64,000 nt of DNA from Dryocosmus kuriphilus (taxonomy: Eukaryota > Arthropoda > Insecta > Hymenoptera > Cynipidae): the NCBI GenBank assembly GCA_038277395.1, contig CM076192.1, positions 16,716,299 through 16,780,298 of the forward strand, given 5' to 3'. Below the pieces are notes generated by a model. That model had not been told where the DNA came from. It did not search any database and saw only the letters and a list, made by a program, of their open reading frames with translations. Shown here one piece after another: positions 34,058 through 45,762 of this stretch (positions within the stretch are counted from its first letter, which is position 1; the number at the start of each line of letters is the position of its first letter). Both the position numbers and the translations under genes were made by a program.

Positions 34058-34120
<63 letters not shown>
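34042..34120. repeat. (TA)n(TG)n microsatellite
   Basis: TA runs with one TAGTG interruption, then nine TG units. Frames across it are artefacts. Confidence 0.95.
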
Positions 34121-35039
34121 CAACCGCTTTTAAGAGCCCGAAAACTACGTTGGACCTATCTTACCAAACCCGAATCGACGTTGTCAAACCCGGCTCCGGG
34201 TCTGACAACGTTTTTCCATGTATTCTGGGATATAATGCCCACATAAGCATACTGACCAAGTTTCAGCCGGGCGTGATTTTGCGGTCCATCGTAATATTAT
34301 ATATGTTTTTAGTTCAAGCTTCCTCGCCCAGGCGCCGCAACAATCGGTATACGAATATTGCCTAAAGCGACCAACAGTTTGTATACGTACCTCCGACGTT
34401 ATCAGACCCGAAAGGTGGCATCAATGTAAAGCAGTCAGTATCTCTATTTTATTGCCAATTTCAAAGGAGGCAGAATCACTTATTCAATACCTGTTTTGTT
34501 ATTATACTTGCAGTGATTTTTTTTCAAAAAAAAGTTTTTTAAGCATGATCTTTATTCTGTTTTTTTTAGACTGAAGTTTACATAAATAGGTTTCTGCAGA
34601 TTAGATTTTTAAACATTTTTTGCTAAAAAGGCTAGAGGTGCAATTATTACTTATACTGATGTAGGAATTTTTTAATAATTTTTACCATTTTGCTTAACGT
34701 TGATCAAATTAATTGAAACTGTACAGGTTTATGTAAAATTTAGTGGCTAATATGATTTATTTAATTACATTCTCGTCAGAGAAGGTATTAGATTTATGTA
34801 AAATTTGCCTTTCGCGGATTTCATGAAATCTCCACGTTTTGAGACCCCCTGAATCCGAAAAAACGGCTTTTACGACGGTGTTTGTCTGTCTTGTGTCATC
34901 GTCGTTGTCGTTGTCGTCGTTGTCGTTGTCGGCGTCTGTGGACGCGATAACTTTCCAAGGACTAATCGGATTGGAGTGCGCTTTGGTACACTTCTTTAAG
35001 GGGTAAAAAGAAAGGACGAGTTCGTTAAACAGCGGTTTT
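34121..35039. other. Non-coding stretch with a GTT/GTC trinucleotide run
   Basis: 34896-34932 is a run of gtc/gtt triplets (gtcgttgtcgttgtcgtcgt). The minus frame over it (35068-34757) reads as an Asp/Asn repeat with no family resemblance. Nothing else recognised. Confidence 0.55.
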
Positions 35040-35660
35040 TGACTAACGGTTATGGTTTTATCCATCAAAAAATGTTTTCACAAAATCAAAAAATACATTT
35101 TCCGGCTAAACTATAAGAGATAAAAAAAATTTAAGACGGTAGAATTATTCATCTCAAAAAAATTTACAAATTTCGTCATAACTGTTTTTTGATAAAATGA
35201 GCGGTTTTTGTTTTAATCAAGAAAACGCTATTAAAATTTAAAAACTCTGTTTTCGTGCCAAAATATTCAAGATACAAAAAAATGGTAAAAAACAAAGTTA
35301 TTCAGTTCAAAAATATCTACAAATTTTGTTTCAACTATTTTTTTATGAAATGCACGGTTTTTGTTTTAATCGATAAAACGTTATTAAAAATCAAAAATTT
35401 CAAATTTCCTGCCAAACTATGCCATATACGGGAAAATGATAATAAACAAAGTTGTTCCTCTCAAAAATATCTACAAATTTTCCCCCTATCATTTTTTTAA
35501 GCAGACGCGTAGTTTTTGAGTTATTCGTAAAATATGTTATGCAATATAAAGAAAACCACTTTTCAGCAAAACTATGCAAGATATGAGAAAATATTAACAA
35601 GCAGAATTGTTCACCTTGGAAAGAGCTACAAAATTTATTCATAAGACTCATCGTTTTACT
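35040..35660. repeat. 155-bp tandem repeat, four diverged units
   Basis: Units share aaaaatatctacaaatttt, cggtttttgttttaatc and caaactatgcaagata. The shared word falls near 35155, 35308, 35464 and 35618, a period of about 155 bp. Confidence 0.8.
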
Positions 35661-35749
35661 TTTAAGAATCGAAATCCTGTATTGTGAAAATTTGGAAAAT
35701 CACAATAAAAACTCTACCAATCTACAATGTGTTTTAAAAAAATGTAATT

Positions 35750-35985
35750 ATCGAGCGCGAAGTGCGAGTGTCATGATGAGAATGTATTCCTTGAGGGCGA
35801 TAGAGCCTTAAGTAAAATAATTTCTTTTGGAATTTTTAATTTAAAGGTTTATACGATCTATAAATACCGAGCGCGTAGCGCGAGGTGAATAATTTATCGT
35901 AGTGCCGTAAATGTATCGAGCGAGAAGCGCGAGTGCCAACAACGCGCTCCCTAGGTTTAATACTTCGCGCGAAGCGCGCAATGAG
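35750..35985. repeat. Cluster of GCGCGAAGCGCG-type palindromes
   Basis: Four imperfect copies at about 35752, 35867, 35918 and 35962: tcgagcgcgaagtgcgag, ccgagcgcgtagcgcgag, tcgagcgagaagcgcgag, cttcgcgcgaagcgcgc. They stand out in AT-rich surroundings. Function unknown. Confidence 0.75.
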
Positions 35986-36159
35986 AAAGTACCCGCGAAC
36001 ATTTTTTTCTTTATTGATATACGCAGGAGTGATTTTAGAATACGCAAAAATTTATAAACTAATCCTCATTTAAAAATTTTGTGTAAATTGTTAGATTCTG
36101 TGTATAAAATTTTATGAACACAGGAAAAAATTCTTTTTTATGGTTAAATACATCATTAA

Positions 36160-36376
36160 AAATAATTTTCTTCAACAGGGGAGTGAAAGTCGTAAGTTTC
36201 CATCCGCTACGTAGGATGGAATCTAAGCGATTGCCGGCCCGTACGAAGCGGATAGAAACTTACTTGTTTCGTTCGGCTGTTGAAGAAAATAGTATGTAAG
36301 CCTCAAGCAAAAACATTCGTTTGCGCCTTGTATGAAGTTGAACACCTCGGCTTCGCCTCGAGTGCTCAGCTTCATA
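36160..36376. repeat. Two larger hairpins
   Basis: Hairpin 1 (about 36162-36290): attttcttcaacag pairs with ctgttgaagaaaat, and inside it gtaagtttccatccgct pairs with agcggatagaaacttac with a mismatch. Hairpin 2 (about 36330-36376): tatgaag/cttcata outer arms with a ctcggcttcgcctcgag centre. No coding sequence. Confidence 0.7.
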
Positions 36377-38744
36377 TGCGGCCCGCAAAGGCCCGTTTTC
36401 GCTCTCGGTGCACAATGTACTATTTCCTCATAGAGATGTTTCTAAACATTTTGCTTAAATTGTTGTTAAAGTTTTCCAACAAGAACGATAAAGAAACATT
36501 TTAATCAAACATATTTTGATAGAGAAACGTAACTTTGAAATCGTAAAACATGGTAAATGTCATAAGTCTACTTGTAAGCGGATTTTAGAACACATAAAGA
36601 AGGGTACTGTTTAATCTGATAAGCGCACATTATCGCCAAAAAGCAGGAGCTACATTTTTTTCTCTGGTGTCAATAGTTTTTTATAACTATATTATTATGA
36701 TATAAATCAAAAATAGTTTTACTAATATCAGTCATTATGTTACCTACCTATTGTCGTCAAAAGAGGTGAAAAGGTGAACTTTTTTTACAAAAACCTGATA
36801 AATAGGTGTAAAAAATGTTCCATAAGTTAAATAAATATGTAAATCAATGTTCATCAACATCTAATTAATTATTCTTTCCCATTCTTGCATCTCTCGCACC
36901 GCAGAATATTTCGGAAACAAATGAATTCCAGTCATACGTGACACGCGCGGTAGCAAGCACGCTTGAAGTATGTAACGGCTTCAGTTAAAAATTCCTTATT
37001 TAATAACTATTCATTTATCCACTTTCAAATGTTTACAGTATATTCCGGAATGTGTTAGGAATATTAATCCACAAAAAAAGTGAAAATAATTATGTCATTT
37101 CTTAGCAATCTCTACTTGTTTATAAAAAGTCCTAATTTATTTATGAAAATTTAATGGAAACATTTTTCAGTATACTTCATTTCGAAGTTCGGGATCAACC
37201 GCATATTAAATAAAATGTTTGAAATTTTTTTGGTAAATAATTTTTCAGTTATAAAAAAGTTAAGACGATCACTTTTTTTAACGCAATAATATTCAAAAAT
37301 TTATTTCTCGGGAATTTGCATATCATATTGAAACAAAAAAATATGTATCAAATATTTCTCAGCAAAGAACGAAAGAAAAAATATTTCACGCAAAAGAAAT
37401 GTAGGGGGTAAATCCCGTAAAATGACCCTTATGTTTCACGGATCATCTGCTAACTGATTCCCCCCCCCCCCCCCCGCCCCAAAAAAAGTCTGACATAATG
37501 CACGGATGACCCTTAGAGTAACTTTTTCTGAAAAAAGAATTTTAATAAAACACAAATTTATATTTGTCCATTTTTAGATAATATTTTAATAGGATTATTT
37601 TTTTCAGAATGTGATTCTAAAAGAAGTTTTTGATTGTGATTCAAAATTTCGCAAAAAAGAATTTGTTTTTAATTTTAATATTCTCATTACTCGAAGAACA
37701 GTGCCATTAGAGACATAGAAATTATCCGTTGGAATTATTCATGTGTCATAATTTAATTAATTAATTTGGTTTCATTCAAGAATAATCTGAGTATATTATT
37801 ACATAATAAAATTTATTACATTTAAATTTCGATAAATTGAACAGCTGATAATTCGAGTTTTTGATAATTCAAACTTTCCATTAGAATTTCAAACAATACG
37901 TATCAATTTGCTACCTGAATTTTGGCAGGTCAAGTCAATGTCTAATTATTCTGTAAACAAACAAAACACTATAAGAAAATATTTTGAAAATTTTAAAAAG
38001 TCACTCTGAACTGAAAAACGCGTACCGCCTTGGATATGTTACATAAAAAAGTAACACTAAAAAATGGTGCTAACTTTTTTTACTTTATAAAAATAAGTTT
38101 ATTTTAGTTTGCAGTTACGGATTTTACCAATAAAACAATATAAATTAAGACTTTTTACACAGAGGAAAAAATAGTCAATACTGTAACAAGTGTTAGTATC
38201 GAATTATGTTTTTAATCAGTGCCTATACCATATGTACCTTCTTCATTAGTAAGAGATAATATAATTTATTATTATTTACTTATATGACAACTATTACTCA
38301 TTCATTATTATTATTATCAGTAATTTATTATTGTCATTTACTTGGTAATTATTTTTTTATTCATTATGGTGCCATCTGAAAACTGCATTATTCGATAATT
38401 CGAATTGTCCATAATTCGAATTTTTTCATGTTCCTTACCACTTCGAATTATGGAAGTTTCACTGTATTAATTATTCCGGATATAAAGATGTTTAATATCA
38501 ATGTAAAGATTTTCTTTAATTCAAAATAAATAGAGCAATTTTTTTTTATTTCACAATTCTTATACTCAGTGCCACCATGCAATGCACTGTAAAAGCTTTA
38601 AAGGCATGCTCTTGGCGAAACTGAGAATAAAATTGGAAACGAAATTAGTTTCAAATTTGGCAACGTTGCGGGCTTGGTAGCGTCGAGAAAGCGTATAAAT
38701 TATATACAAATGGATTTGGAATGACGGTTTCATATACTGGGTCT

Positions 38745-38806
<62 letters not shown>

Positions 38807-39260
38807 TATTATTCATAATTATTTTTTCTTAGATATATATCATTTTTTTTTTTTTTAAGAAAACCCCCCCTTTATATAGACATTTTTTTCTTGTACAAGT
38901 GGGTTTCCTTAACTACTTATAAGTATATAAAATCTATTGGATAAGTACACATATATTCGGTGATTCCAACGCGCTTACATGTAGAGCACTATTCATGATA
39001 ATACGGAATATGTATTTCTTACTCAGACTTAGGAGAGAGTACTGGCTTTATCCTCTCTACGGATATAAAGCTGCAAGTCTTGAGTGTGGTACTGTCCCTT
39101 GTCTTCGTGTGAAATGGGTTCCTAGAGAATAAATGACCCAGGGTGAACCATCGACGTAATTGTATAAGGGCCTTCATAAACCTGCATGAACTTGGCTATC
39201 TTTTTATTTCCCCTGTCAGATTGATTTAGTAACTTGATGCGTACTCACTATCCTTCTTTA
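36377..39260. other. AT-rich region without recognised genes
   Basis: Contains a C homopolymer (about 37461-37482) and a (TA)n microsatellite (38752-38804). Otherwise I see no credible frame, inverted repeat or element end. It lies inside element C between its integrase and 3' LTR. Confidence 0.6.
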
Positions 39261-39502
39261 AATTGGAAGAGTTTGTGATTTCTTCTGAATCTTTCAGCTC
39301 TTCTTCTACCTTTACGAGAGATGCGTTCTCATACAAGTTCAATCTTCCGCTCATAGGGGATGTCTGGAGGTTTTGCAGGGAGTTTCAGCCATTTTTCCCA
39401 GGAGCGAGAAGGTCGAAGTTTGCAGTGGATTTCGATAGAAGGAAACTCAGTGGTTTCATGGTGAGTCTCGTTCATATAAGATTCGATGATTTTGACCCAT
39501 TT

Positions 39503-40324
39503 TCACCACGAGTTGTGTTTGTTCCTTAAAAAAGAGCAGAAGAATCTCGATAATTCTCGGCTAATACGTTCCACCATGTTTCCTTGGGGATGGCGTATGG
39601 ATGAGAAAATATGTTGGATGTTTACTTGTTCTAGACCATCAATCCAGTTCTTTGAGGTGAATTGTGTCCCATAATCACAAATAATCTTCTCGGGTTTCCC
39701 AAATTTGGGGACATAATGCTCACGGATTTTAGATAGAGCATTCTTGGTCGTTCCACTTCTCATTGGATACAGCTTAACAAATTTACTGAAGGTGTAAATA
39801 CGTGAAAGGATGTATTTGAATCCGCCCTTGATTGCAGGCAATGGGCCGCAAAAGTCGGTGGAGAGTAATTCTCCAGATTTGGAGGGAGTCATGTTTCTCA
39901 TATGAGAGAAACAAGTTTGGTTGGCAACCTTGTTTAACTGACAAGAAGGTCAATTAGAAATTCTTTGCCTTAACGCCTTAACAAATTTGGGGTTATGAAA
40001 AGTTTCTTTTAACATGCGAAAGCATTTGAGAGGCCTTATATGACCATACCGGTTGTGTTACTCATCGATGACGTACTTAACACATGTATGGGTTAAACAA
40101 TGTTTTTCAGAATGTTCATCAACGAAGTATAACAAACCATCCTGAATTGTATAGTTTTTTAAACCTTTTTCATGAGCGACTTGAAGCTTTTGTTGCAAGG
40201 CAGGAACAGTGGCTTGTTCCTTAGCGAAGTTTTGAAAAATTTTGCGGAGGTCGGAGGAAGGTCTCTTTGCTAAAGGATACAAAAAGACACGTCCTTGGTT
40301 GACGCCCGAAATATCATCATCCAA
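39503..40324 (-). pseudogene. Integrase of element C
   Basis: The N-terminal part (40324-40058) reads KNYTIQDGLLYFVDEHSEKH and then a zinc-finger-like His/Cys stretch that crosses a stop. The catalytic core (39901-39503) keeps all three acidic residues: LLSTDFCGPLP, IICDYGTQFTS and MVERISREL, with 35 residues between the second Asp and the Glu (DD35E). The core frame is intact for 132 codons and ends at a stop after NKHNSW. Sequence from 39500 down to about 39190 may still hold the C-terminal part in other frames. Confidence 0.85.
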
Positions 40325-40597
40325 GTTGTAGGGAATTCTGCTTAGAGCATCAGCTGCCAGGTTAAATGTACCCTCAAAGTATTCGATGTTAAAGGTATAA
40401 TCTTGAATAGCTAGTATCCAACGGGTTAATCTGTTAATCTGGGCCTACGAGCTTACAAGTTTGCAAAAAGATGAGAGCTTTATGGTCGGTTTTGGTGGTG
40501 AACCGTGTTCCATAGATGAAAGACCTGAACTTCACGAGAGCCCAAATGATGGCCAACAATTCCTTCTCGGTAGTGAAGTAGTTGAATTCGGGTCTCT
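40325..40597 (-). pseudogene. RNase H to integrase linker, element C
   Basis: Decayed coding sequence between RNase H and integrase on minus; words such as TRWILAIQDYTFNIEYFEG (frame broken) show the normal end of the RNase H domain. Confidence 0.5.
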
Positions 40598-41816
40598 TTA
40601 GGGTTCTACTAGCTTATGATATTGGTTGGTTTCCTTCCTTTGGATCCAATTGTACAATACCGCGCCGAGTGCGAAGTCACTGGCGTCAGTTTGGAGATGG
40701 AAGGGCTTCAATAAATCAGGATAATGTAGGAGGATGTATTCACAAAACAGATCCACGGTACGTATAAAAGCGTTTTCCTTATCCGAAATCCATTTCCATA
40801 TCACCCCCTTCTTTAATAGTTCCAAAAGAGGAACGATTTCCATGGCATGATCCTTTGAGAATTTTGTAGAAAAATTGATCAATCCAAGAAACCTCGCAAG
40901 TACTTAATTTTCTTGGGTCTGGGATATTCTTTTATTGCTCTAATCTTTTCAGGATCAGGTTCAATACCTCGTGGAGTTACTATATATCTCAAGAATTTGA
41001 CTTCTTGGCAGAAACATTTGGATTTCCGAGAATTGATTGTTAAATTATGCTCTTCTAAGTGTTGTGAAAGCACATCCAAGGGACGAAAGTGTTGGTTCAC
41101 GTCTTTAGAGACACATAGCAGATCATCGATAAAGTTCATCACGAAATCTCCTATGCCTCTCAGAGCGAAGTCAGGTCCACGCACTAGAGCCGCGGTGCTG
41201 GTTTTTAATCCAAAGGTGTTACGCAAGATTCGTAACATTTTCCCTCGAATAAAAAATGGTGTATTTGCAGGATTCTAGATGGAGAGGAATCTGCCAGAAA
41301 CTCATTACCAAGTCTAGAGTTGACATTATCTTACCACCTGCGCAGCATTAGAATATGATATCCATAGGTTCTGAACATTCGTAATCATCTATTAATATAT
41401 TATTTAATTCCTAGCGTCCAAACACAAACGGATATCGCCATTACTAAAGTATTGATATAAGGGCTATTAGAATGCCCAATTTTGCCTGCTTTCATTAAGT
41501 TTTCTATTTCGCAGCCTATATGTTTTCGAAGAACTATGGGCACTGGATGTGTGCGACAAATAAATGATTGATCATCCCTTACTTTTAATTCGTGTTGATA
41601 AACGTTAATTAACCGCGGTTCTTGGTTGAACATCTTCTTATGTCTTAAAATTAATTTTACAAAGCTTTTCTTTTCGTTCGCATTTAGAGTATCCGTTGCC
41701 TCTGTTTTTTTCCATAATCGCTTCCATCGACAAGGTTTTAATTTTTTCAGGTTCAATAGTATTGATACTCTTACATCACCCCATATAATCAACAAAGTTG
41801 TCTTTTGATAATCCAA
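40598..41816 (-). pseudogene. pol: Reverse transcriptase and RNase H of element C, broken
   Basis: From the right: RT N-terminal segment (41816-41400; HELKVRDDQSFICRTHPVPI and IENLMKAGKIGHSNSPYIN), palm (41238-40879; FALRGIGDFVMNFIDDLLCV with both catalytic Asp, then KFLRYIVTPRGIEPDPEKI), then connection and RNase H (40882-40598; LQTDASDFALGAVLYN). Frame breaks separate the three pieces; part of the palm between 41400 and 41238 is out of frame. Order and motifs are Ty3/gypsy. Catalytic residues are retained, so decay is mostly by frameshift. Confidence 0.88.
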
Positions 41817-42260
41817 TTTTCACCCACGCACTGAATGTAATACATTTCGATAGTGTGATCCGGATCCGCTATAATTCTTATACTTTTAGGTTCATCCTCT
41901 ACCAAAAATAATTTTACAAAGCCATACGCATCTTTTAATATTACAGTATTATCTTCGCAATCAATCTCTAATTTGAATCTCTTCAGTATATCTATGCCTA
42001 AAATATAGTCCTTACTTAATTTCGAAACTACCATAAATACAAATTGTCCTTTCCACTCAACTAGACTAAAATTCGCGTATGGGTCTGCTTTTATACGAAC
42101 TGGTCTCGAGCCAGTGGCGCCAATAATTGACATTCCTACATTTTGTAACTTTTCACATTTTTCAAAATTAGCGAAATTTTCTAGATAAAAGGATTCAGAT
42201 ATGCAGGTGACTTCACTCCCCCGATTGGTCTTCCAGATTTAATGCAATTACTGGACATTC
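41789..42260 (-). pseudogene. Retropepsin of element C, catalytic site lost
   Basis: The second half is clear: MVVSKLSKDYILGIDILKRF near 42010. Upstream, where the active site belongs (about 42205-42230), minus reads NRGSEVTCIS. By comparison with element A (DTGAEVTCLS) this is the same motif with Asp changed to Asn and Thr to Arg. The enzyme would be inactive. The N-terminal part is separated from the rest by a stop before the ATG at 42133. Confidence 0.75.
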
Positions 42261-42293
42261 ATCCAATCTATCATTAACCAGTTCATCTTCATC

Positions 42294-44207
42294 TTACAAA
42301 AGTTCCCTTCGTTTGTCCAAAGGAAATTCCACACTAGCGATCTTCAACATTTCAAAATTTTCCCTTAGTTGCCTCGAGTTTGATGTAGCTTGTTGTGCGG
42401 ACATGACTTTTTTTTCAAACTCGAGGCCTACAGGTTTCCCTCTCGGGCGGCTTATATGTGCTTTCATAACGGCTGGTAGATGATTGGGAATAAGTAGGTT
42501 GAAATTCGGTTGCTCTAACATTTGGTAGGGAGTTGCCTTAGTTTAGGGGTGATACATTTTGCCCAGTACTATTTAGTATATATATATCTTGGCTATCCCG
42601 AGGGGTCATGAAGATTTGTTCATTTGCCCTATTTCTTACGCCGTCGTTAGAAATGGGTGGATTTTCTCTAGGATTGAGGTCAGCGGTGGTATTATCTACG
42701 GGTAATTGTGAGGCATAATTTTGTGAAGAACCATAATTCTGATTGTGGCTTTTGCGGTTGTGATAATTATCTGAATTTCGATTACGATTGGAGTTAAAAT
42801 TTTGATCATTTGAATTGTATTGACGATTATTGTTACGAGTTCGCCAACTAGAATTATAACTCCCTTGAAAATTATTTGGGGTTTCATTAGTGGATCCTCG
42901 ATAATTAACACGATCTTGCGGGAATAGGGGGGATTCTTGGTTGTAAGGAAATTGACCATCCCTATAACTTTCAAAATTTGCAGGTTGACTGAGGTCAAAC
43001 ATTTCTAATAATTCGATTAAACCTTCTAAATCCCTGACGCCCTTACTAATACGGCTGTTTTTATATCTTCAAAAAAGTGTCTGCGTAATTTGTTCACGAT
43101 TTCGGAATCCGAAGGAGGTGGAACTAAATCCCTGGCATTTGTTGCTATCTGGATAGCATAAGCCGCCCGAGTCATTTTATTCTGAGGATCATACCATCAA
43201 AATTCCAATTCCCTGCTGATTTGATGTTCGACGTTCCCATTCCAAAATTTTCGGTTAAATTTGGCGTTAAAGGTGTTGATGTCATCTCTGCCTGTTGACG
43301 TGAGATTCCACCATTCTTTAGCCATACCCTCCAAAGAAGCCAAAATCACGTAATGCTGCTCCCTCTCACTAACATCGACCGCACCTACCATACGTAAACC
43401 TCGAAATCTCTTAAGAACTGCATAGGCCTTTCCTTGACAACGCCCAAAAACCTTGGCATCGGAAAGTCCCTCAACCATGGAATTTTTCCACAAGGAATTA
43501 CCTTAAGCTCTAAAGTAGTTTCTAAGTGAAATTGGTTTTGCTCCAAATATTTTAATCGTTTTTCATAGCTCATTTTATTAATAATTAAATCTCCGTTTGT
43601 TAAATGAACTTCCTCTCTTTCGCGACGTAAGTGATCGACACGCCTGCCCACATTTATTACATGCTCCTCATTCGTGCGCGAGAATAACTCACATTGATCG
43701 GATTGTTTTTGTATATTCTTGGCTAATTTTCTTTCAACCCGGATTTCCACCACCTTTTGTAAGTTATTTACGTCAGAATCAAGCCTAGCTAATTTTTTTT
43801 TGTTTTGTTTCACGGTGGCAACAACGCGTGCCTGTTTTTTTACTACATTATCTATTGTGCATTTAATTTAATTTAATTCTGTAGACAAATCTTCCCATCC
43901 CTGAATACCCAAACCATCCTCGATATCGGATTCTATATCCTCATATTTTCCGCTTACTGAGTTTTTCATTAATAATAATTGATTGCTCCTCACAGGGGTA
44001 AGTTGCATTCAGGTCTCGCTGTGAGCCATTTTGTTTCACACCTTTACCTACTATATTAGGTGGATCTTGAGGGCTAAATTCGCGTACACTATTATTGAAG
44101 TGCTTGGGATTAATAGAATCCCCTTCTGAATTATTAATTGTGAGCTCAGGCTCAATATTCTCCGCTCCCACGTTTTTCGTGAGATCTGCACTATAGCCAG
44201 TAATCAT
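42294..44207 (-). pseudogene. gag: Gag of element C, frame-broken
   Basis: Start ATG at 44207, 126 bases downstream of the primer site; an acidic leader (44207-43941), then a coiled-coil region (43813-43500; RRVDHLRREREEVH, YEKRLKYLEQNQFHLE), then the capsid signature (43493-43197; EGMAKEWWNLTSTG and INTFNAKFNRKFWNG). Next is an extremely Asn-rich nucleocapsid-like part (43002-42538; NNNRQYNSNDQNFNSNRNRN) and a short tail to 42294. No zinc knuckle. Breaks lie near 43900, 43490 and 43190. The layout parallels element A. Confidence 0.82.
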
Positions 44208-44333
44208 TAATTATTATCCTTCTTTCTTTTAATTAATAATACAAAAAATTTCAATAAAATCACTCAGAAATAAAAATAAAACTTTCAAAATGATTAAACT
44301 ATTTCATATGACGCCATAACGTTGACGAGACAA

Positions 44334-44351
44334 GTCCCTGTTCGGGCGCCA
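44334..44351 (-). promoter_or_regulatory. Primer-binding site of element C (tRNA-Lys type)
   Basis: Minus strand reads TGGCGCCCGAACAGGGAC one base inside the LTR, the standard 18-nt complement of the tRNA-Lys 3' end used by many retroelements. Confidence 0.93.
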
Positions 44352-44352
44352 T

Positions 44353-45639
44353 TGTAACATTTCAATTTCCTTTTTCTTTATTTATTATGATAGCCACTTA
44401 GCTTTTCCCATTTGTCTTAAAATGGTATATGGGGCCACAAATGAATACTGAAACTACCTAATCTATGTGTGGGTCTCTTGAAGGTGGAATCACCAAACTC
44501 TTCTGGTTTTGGAGATTAATAAACTCTGGCATTTATAACAATTAGACCAAAACACGACAGTTTACTAAAGTGATAACCTCTAACATCCTATCCTTAGAAC
44601 CGAAGCAAACAAAGAGGAATTGAATACTCGTGAGCTGGCTTACGAAATATTAGTTTTCATGGAATTTAATTCATCGAGATGATTTAATAATTTAGAATGT
44701 ATAAAAGAATATATTTTTATTTTCTGGTAAATCTCAGTCTTACAATCATCGATTGTTAGCCAGAAAATCAGTGCTACAAACCATTGTTAAAATTTTGAAA
44801 GAGCGTAAATTATGTAATAACAAAAAGGTGAATAAAATTGGTGAGCACATGGCTTTGAATTGTAAAAAGATTAAAATTTGATTTTAAAAAAGTTGTGGTA
44901 TTACCACAAACAGAAATAAAATGTCGAGAAGGTAAGTGTTAGTTTCATCTATGCCCTCTTACAAGCCACAATGCGTGCGAACAAACATTGCAGAAAAAAA
45001 AGGAAAGCCTAAATTCCATTAGCTTTGTAATGTGTCATAAAATAATCTTGGATGAGCCATGAGACGGTCGATCCAATCTCATGGAAAACTTACAATTAAA
45101 TTATGACACACTAAGCTACTCTCATTCCCAAGATTTTCATTTTTTTTAAAATAACTAGAATAAAATCGATGGGCATATATCCTTACAATGCCAAATGAAA
45201 CAAAAATTACAATATTCACGGAACACATATGAGATTCATTGTTCATAGAAGAACGAAAGTTAAGACTCTTAGGACATGAACAAATTGAACGCTACAATAA
45301 CAGTTTAATTCAGCCTAGGACACTCTCCTCTGGAACGGAAACCACAAAGTGACCTCGCCAATACGAGAGACGAGAAAGAATTGAAGCGATAACTGGGACA
45401 CGCCTCCCGGTGAACTGACTCTCCTTTCGTATTGAACGCGCTATGGCGTGATAGCCTGCAGATCTCCACTCTACATGATGGAAGGGGGTCTTCGTGCCGT
45501 TCGCTTTCAGCGATATACGCAGCGAGAAATGACTTTCTGACGGGTGATGTTGCCCGTAAATTATCGTAATTTAGGTATATTTAAGAAAAGTAGGCATATT
45601 TAAAATATTACCCGTTATAAAGCAAGCCTACATGCTACA
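44353..45639 (-). repeat. 5' LTR of element C
   Basis: 1287 bp, TGTAACA...GCTACA. Uninterrupted counterpart of 28200-31990. Carries the promoter on minus by homology; no TATA assignment made. Confidence 0.93.
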
Positions 45640-45762
45640 TGTTTCATCTGTGACATTTTATTAACATATTTGATTTATTGCAGGTGCAATATTGAAAAAA
45701 CAGTATTTTTGAAACATTGCATTACTAATGATTCAGATACATTGTTTTGAAATGTTGCACTT

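Larger units (their letters stand above)
28200..45639 (-). mobile_element. Element C: Ty3/gypsy-like LTR retrotransposon with nested insertions
   Basis: Minus-strand order from the right: 5' LTR (44353-45639), tRNA-Lys-type primer site, Gag, protease, RT, RNase H, integrase, a 7-kb non-pol region, C-rich tract (polypurine on minus), 3' LTR (28200-31990). The LTRs are nearly identical over long runs once two insertions in the left one are discounted, so the insertion is fairly recent. Flanks tatt (28196-28199) and tgtt (45640-45643) may be a mutated 4-bp target duplication. No envelope gene is recognised. Confidence 0.88.

Noticed and set aside
33991..34365. Tyr/Ile-rich plus ORFs
   Set aside because: Translated TA/TG microsatellite. 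The same applies to the frames over 57131-57201.
34757..35068. Acidic Asp/Asn-rich protein on minus
   Set aside because: Its core is a GTT/GTC trinucleotide run; the rest has no recognisable domain.
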